NCBI GenBank assembly: GCA_943354625.1
Contig: CALRCS010000043.1
Location: 1-6,252 of the forward strand
Length of the DNA: 6,252 bases
Direction of reading: 5' to 3'
Source: Candidatus Nomurabacteria bacterium
GTDB taxonomy: Bacteria > Patescibacteriota > Minisyncoccia > Phycocordibacterales > PALSA-1337
Shown piece by piece: positions 5,752 to 6,252 of this stretch (positions within the stretch are counted from its first letter, which is position 1; every line of letters starts with the position of its first letter). Both the position numbers and the translations under genes were made by a program. The notes beneath the pieces are model-generated. The model saw only the letters and a program-made list of their open reading frames with translations. It searched no databases and was not told the origin of the DNA.

Positions 5752-5779
5752 TGGACACTATCCCAATTTCTGCTAATAT
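5752..5779 (+). promoter_or_regulatory. Promoter of the gpmI leader ORF and gpmI
   Basis: TGGACA (5752-5757), a 16-bp spacer and TAATAT (5774-5779) preceded by TGC, an extended -10. Predicted +1 is 5786, the A of an ATG that opens an 8-codon ORF ending in the gpmI start codon. Confidence 0.6.
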
Positions 5780-5785
5780 ATCTAT

Positions 5786-5812
5786 ATGAATAATAAACAA
5801 ATAATAGTATGA
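5786..5812 (+). CDS. 8-codon leader ORF overlapping the gpmI start
   Basis: ATG at 5786 opens MNNKQIIV and stops at TGA 5810-5812, which overlaps the gpmI ATG (5809-5811) as ATGA. The ATG is at the predicted transcription start, so it would be translated as a leaderless message and hand ribosomes to gpmI by termination-reinitiation. The peptide has no run of one amino acid of the kind used in attenuation, so coupling rather than amino-acid sensing is the likelier role. With only 8 codons, its existence rests on position, not on coding signal. Confidence 0.45.
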   Translation: MNNKQIIV

Positions 5813-6252
5813 AAACATCTCAAGCTATGCTCATAATTCTAGATGGCTGGGGATATCGTGAAGATTCAAATAATAATGCAATCAGTGCTGCAAAAACCCC
5901 TGTCTTTGACGGACTTTTTGCGGCCTACCCTCACACCCTCCTTGATGCTTCTGGACTTGCTGTTGGACTTCCAGATCAACAAATGGGAAATAGTGAAGTC
6001 GGTCACCAGACAATCGGTGCAGGAAAAGTCATAGATACAGAATTAGTAAAAATTGATAAAGCTATCGAATCTGGTGAATTTGCAAAGAATCATGCTTTAG
6101 TTGCCCTTTTTGATCATGTGAAGAAAAATAAATCAACACTCCATGCACAAGGACTTCTAAGTGATGGTGGTGTACATAGTCACCAAAGGCATCTATACGC
6201 CTTTTTAAAAGCTGCAAAAGTAGCTGGAGTAACTGATGTTGCTATACATATA
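5809..6252 (+). CDS. gpmI: 2,3-bisphosphoglycerate-independent phosphoglycerate mutase, N-terminal part (3' end outside window)
   Basis: Cytosolic, Mn-dependent phosphoglycerate mutase interconverting 3- and 2-phosphoglycerate, the step before enolase. 148 residues are visible of a family length of about 510; the frame runs open off the window. ILDGWGYR has the metal-ligand Asp12. MGNSEVGHQTIGAG contains the phosphoserine nucleophile Ser62, in the same position as in characterised bacterial enzymes. LLSDGGVHSHQRHL carries His123 at the start of the phosphotransferase (iPGM_N) domain. The start at 5809 is fixed by an in-frame stop at 5794 and by the family N-terminus. It lacks a Shine-Dalgarno sequence but overlaps the stop of the short leader ORF. 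The second metal-site cluster near the C-terminus is not in view. Confidence 0.95.
   Translation, partial: MKTSQAMLIILDGWGYREDSNNNAISAAKTPVFDGLFAAYPHTLLDASGLAVGLPDQQMGNSEVGHQTIGAGKVIDTELVKIDKAIESGEFAKNHALVALFDHVKKNKSTLHAQGLLSDGGVHSHQRHLYAFLKAAKVAGVTDVAIHI

Noticed and set aside
5843..6034. Plus-strand ORF of 63 codons
   Set aside because: Out-of-frame shadow of gpmI, whose conserved motifs read through the whole stretch in the frame starting at 5809.

Overview
The window is AT-rich and reads like part of a small, streamlined bacterial genome. The enolase, phosphoglycerate mutase and RNase J sequences, the HepT/MntA toxin-antitoxin pair, a short PBECR-type nuclease-like protein and the near absence of Shine-Dalgarno sequences best fit a member of the Candidate Phyla Radiation (Patescibacteria, Parcubacteria-like). 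That assignment is an inference from gene style, not from a marker tree.

Layout on the window, left to right. Positions 2-841 (+) hold the C-terminal half of ribonuclease J, cut by the window edge. A 12-helix MFS permease follows at 849-2045 (+). After about 150 bases comes a small PBECR nuclease-like protein at 2199-2657 (+). Next, on the minus strand, is a candidate structured small RNA of about 78 nt (2740 down to 2663) with its own promoter and intrinsic terminator. Enolase (2834-4120, +) follows, convergent with an unrecognised 141-residue protein (4142-4567, -). A mostly non-coding stretch (4568-4935) holds a bidirectional terminator, a 19-codon Ala/Pro-rich ORF and a promoter lying in a 17-bp palindrome. 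The mntA-hepT operon (5707 down to 4936, -) is transcribed divergently from gpmI (5809 to beyond the window, +), whose start overlaps an 8-codon leader ORF.

The main observation is a consistent initiation architecture. For the MFS gene, eno, mntA and the gpmI leader ORF, a good -10 box ends exactly 7 bases before the A of an ATG, so the predicted +1 is the first base of the start codon. These would be leaderless mRNAs. The two genes that are not first in their transcripts, hepT and gpmI, begin inside the stop of the preceding reading frame (ATGCTTAA and ATGA overlaps) and also lack a Shine-Dalgarno sequence. Together this suggests leaderless initiation plus translational coupling as the main mode in this region.

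Functionally, gpmI and eno catalyse consecutive steps of lower glycolysis (3-phosphoglycerate to 2-phosphoglycerate to phosphoenolpyruvate). They are separated by the toxin-antitoxin module and hypothetical genes. RNase J is an RNA-processing and decay nuclease. The most novel-looking items are the 78-nt RNA beside eno, the leaderless leader peptide coupled to gpmI, and the palindrome-controlled small transcript at 4603-4773.
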